Source: Peptococcaceae bacterium CEB3 (GTDB taxonomy: Bacteria > Bacillota > Desulfitobacteriia > Desulfitobacteriales > Desulfitobacteriaceae). Taken from it: a stretch of DNA of 64,000 nucleotides. Below, piece after piece: positions 63,179 through 64,000 of the stretch (positions are counted from its first letter, which is position 1; every line of letters starts with the position of its first letter). The DNA lies in assembly GCA_001029295.1 (NCBI GenBank), contig LDXJ01000061.1:124001-188000 (forward strand). The letters are read 5' to 3'. The notes beneath the pieces were generated by a model that saw only the letters and a program-made list of their open reading frames with translations, was not told where the DNA came from and ran no database searches. The translations under genes were made by a program, and so were the position numbers.

Positions 63179-64000
63179 TTATCCTCCAATCTGCGACATG
63201 TAGCGTTTATCCTGCCACGCCTGCTCGTTCATGTGGTGTTCGGCCGGTTTACTCCAGACGGCACGCGCGAAAATGTCCAACAGTTCGGCATCCGATTTGC
63301 CGGAACGCAGGGCTGACAGCAGGTCCACTTCATAACTGCTGTGCAGGCAAGGCCTCAATTTTCCATCCGCAGTCAAACGCACCCTGTTACACGTGTGGCA
63401 AAAATGCCGGCTGAGAGCGCTGATAAACCCGATGCTCCCTTGGAATCCCTCGGGCCGCAAGTATTCGGCCGGTCCACCTCCGGCAACATCCCGGGCCTGG
63501 GGCGCTGCGGCCAGTCCCAGAAGCCGGATCATCTCGTCAATGGGAACGAAGTCGTTCCGCCGCTCGGAGCCGCTCCCAATCGGCATGAGTTCGATAAAAC
63601 GCACGTTCAGCGGATAGTTTTGGGCCAGGTCCAAAAAGCGCGGCAATTCGTCCAGGTTGAGGCTGCGCACGACGACAACATTGAGCTTGACCGGCTCAAG
63701 TCCGGCTTCAAGCGAACGAAAGACTCCTTGGAGCGCTTGGCGGACATCCCCGCCGCGGGTGATTTCCTTGTAGCGCAGCGGATCCAACGTGTCCAAGCTG
63801 ATATTCACCCGGTTAACGCCGGCCGCTTTGAGGGCAAACGCCGTCTCCGGTAAAAATATTCCGTTGGTCGTGAGCATCAGATCCTCGACTCCGGGCAGAT
63901 GGGATGCCTGCTCCAGGAACTGTACGATTCCTTTGCGCACGAGGGGCTCACCCCCTGTCACCCGAAAACGCCTGAAGCCCAAACGCGTACTGACAGCCAT
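63179..64000 (-). CDS. moaA: GTP 3',8-cyclase, partial at window edge
   Basis: The radical-SAM enzyme that rearranges GTP in Moco synthesis. Only the last 273 residues lie in the window; the CxxxCxxC cluster is beyond base 64000. Seen are [62 protein letters not shown] and the second [4Fe-4S] site [20 protein letters not shown]. The C-terminal GG motif is present (SQIGG). First gene of the Moco cluster in this window. Confidence 0.95.
   Translation of the reverse strand: MAVSTRLGFRRFRVTGGEPLVRKGIVQFLEQASHLPGVEDLMLTTNGIFLPETAFALKAAGVNRVNISLDTLDPLRYKEITRGGDVRQALQGVFRSLEAGLEPVKLNVVVVRSLNLDELPRFLDLAQNYPLNVRFIELMPIGSGSERRNDFVPIDEMIRLLGLAAAPQARDVAGGGPAEYLRPEGFQGSIGFISALSRHFCHTCNRVRLTADGKLRPCLHSSYEVDLLSALRSGKSDAELLDIFARAVWSKPAEHHMNEQAWQDKRYMSQIGG

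Overview
The window looks like a chromosomal segment of a Gram-positive, endospore-forming anaerobe of the Clostridia, most plausibly Peptococcaceae-like. This is inferred from a GerA/GerB/GerC germinant-receptor operon, groESL behind a perfect CIRCE element, a sigma54 activator with a matching -24/-12 promoter, and strong AGGAGG-type ribosome binding sites. Most of the DNA is moderately GC-rich. Nearly all genes are on the minus strand, except the branched-chain amino-acid-type (liv) ABC operon and the two genes behind it. No rRNA, tRNA or CRISPR array was recognised.

Layout. 0-5.2 kb: edge of a membrane-anchored protein, hpt-guaA behind a sigmaA promoter, a LolA-like anchored protein, and an MFS permease with a structured 5' leader. 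5.2-6.0 kb: gene-free DNA with small tandem duplications. 6.0-12.3 kb: plus-strand livKHMGF, a FadR/GntR regulator and a membrane-anchored thioredoxin-like protein. 12.5-25.2 kb: a defence island holding a type 4 BREX locus (brxP-brxC-pglZ-brxL), preceded by an abutting unknown gene and followed by a translationally coupled small zinc-binding protein. It is flanked by decayed genes: a macro-domain fragment, a CopG/BrnA-type antitoxin fragment and the C-terminal end of a lost upstream gene. 25.2-27.2 kb: decayed DNA, including a membrane-protein gene with an in-frame stop.

27.2-36.4 kb: a catabolic operon under a predicted sigma54 promoter: MFS carboxylate permease, two-subunit CoA-transferase, short-chain dehydrogenase, MeaB-type GTPase, and a split B12-dependent acyl-CoA mutase whose active-site residues differ from methylmalonyl-CoA mutase. 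The PAS-containing sigma54 activator is immediately upstream. The likely scheme is import, CoA activation, carbon-skeleton rearrangement and oxidation of an unidentified small carboxylic acid.

37-51.9 kb: a hexuronate locus: ROK repressor, UxaC-type isomerase, sugar epimerase, Gfo/Idh dehydrogenase, spermidine-type ABC importer, creatinase-fold protein, uxuA, kdgA, kdgK and uxuB. Together they would take imported D-glucuronate or a glucuronide through fructuronate, mannonate, KDG and KDPG to pyruvate and glyceraldehyde 3-phosphate.

52-64 kb: a small GTG-start gene with an operator-like palindrome, a decayed chemoreceptor, the ger operon, a doubly truncated D-aminoacylase remnant beside what looks like the 3' end of a cobalamin riboswitch, groESL with unusual 17-bp intergenic repeats, a 27-bp repeat cluster, a NYN-domain nuclease and a molybdenum-cofactor cluster (moaA partial, moaC, MOSC, mog). 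The most interesting parts are the BREX-4 island with its two unexplained partner genes, the divergent B12 mutase pathway, and several undescribed structured leaders and repeats.
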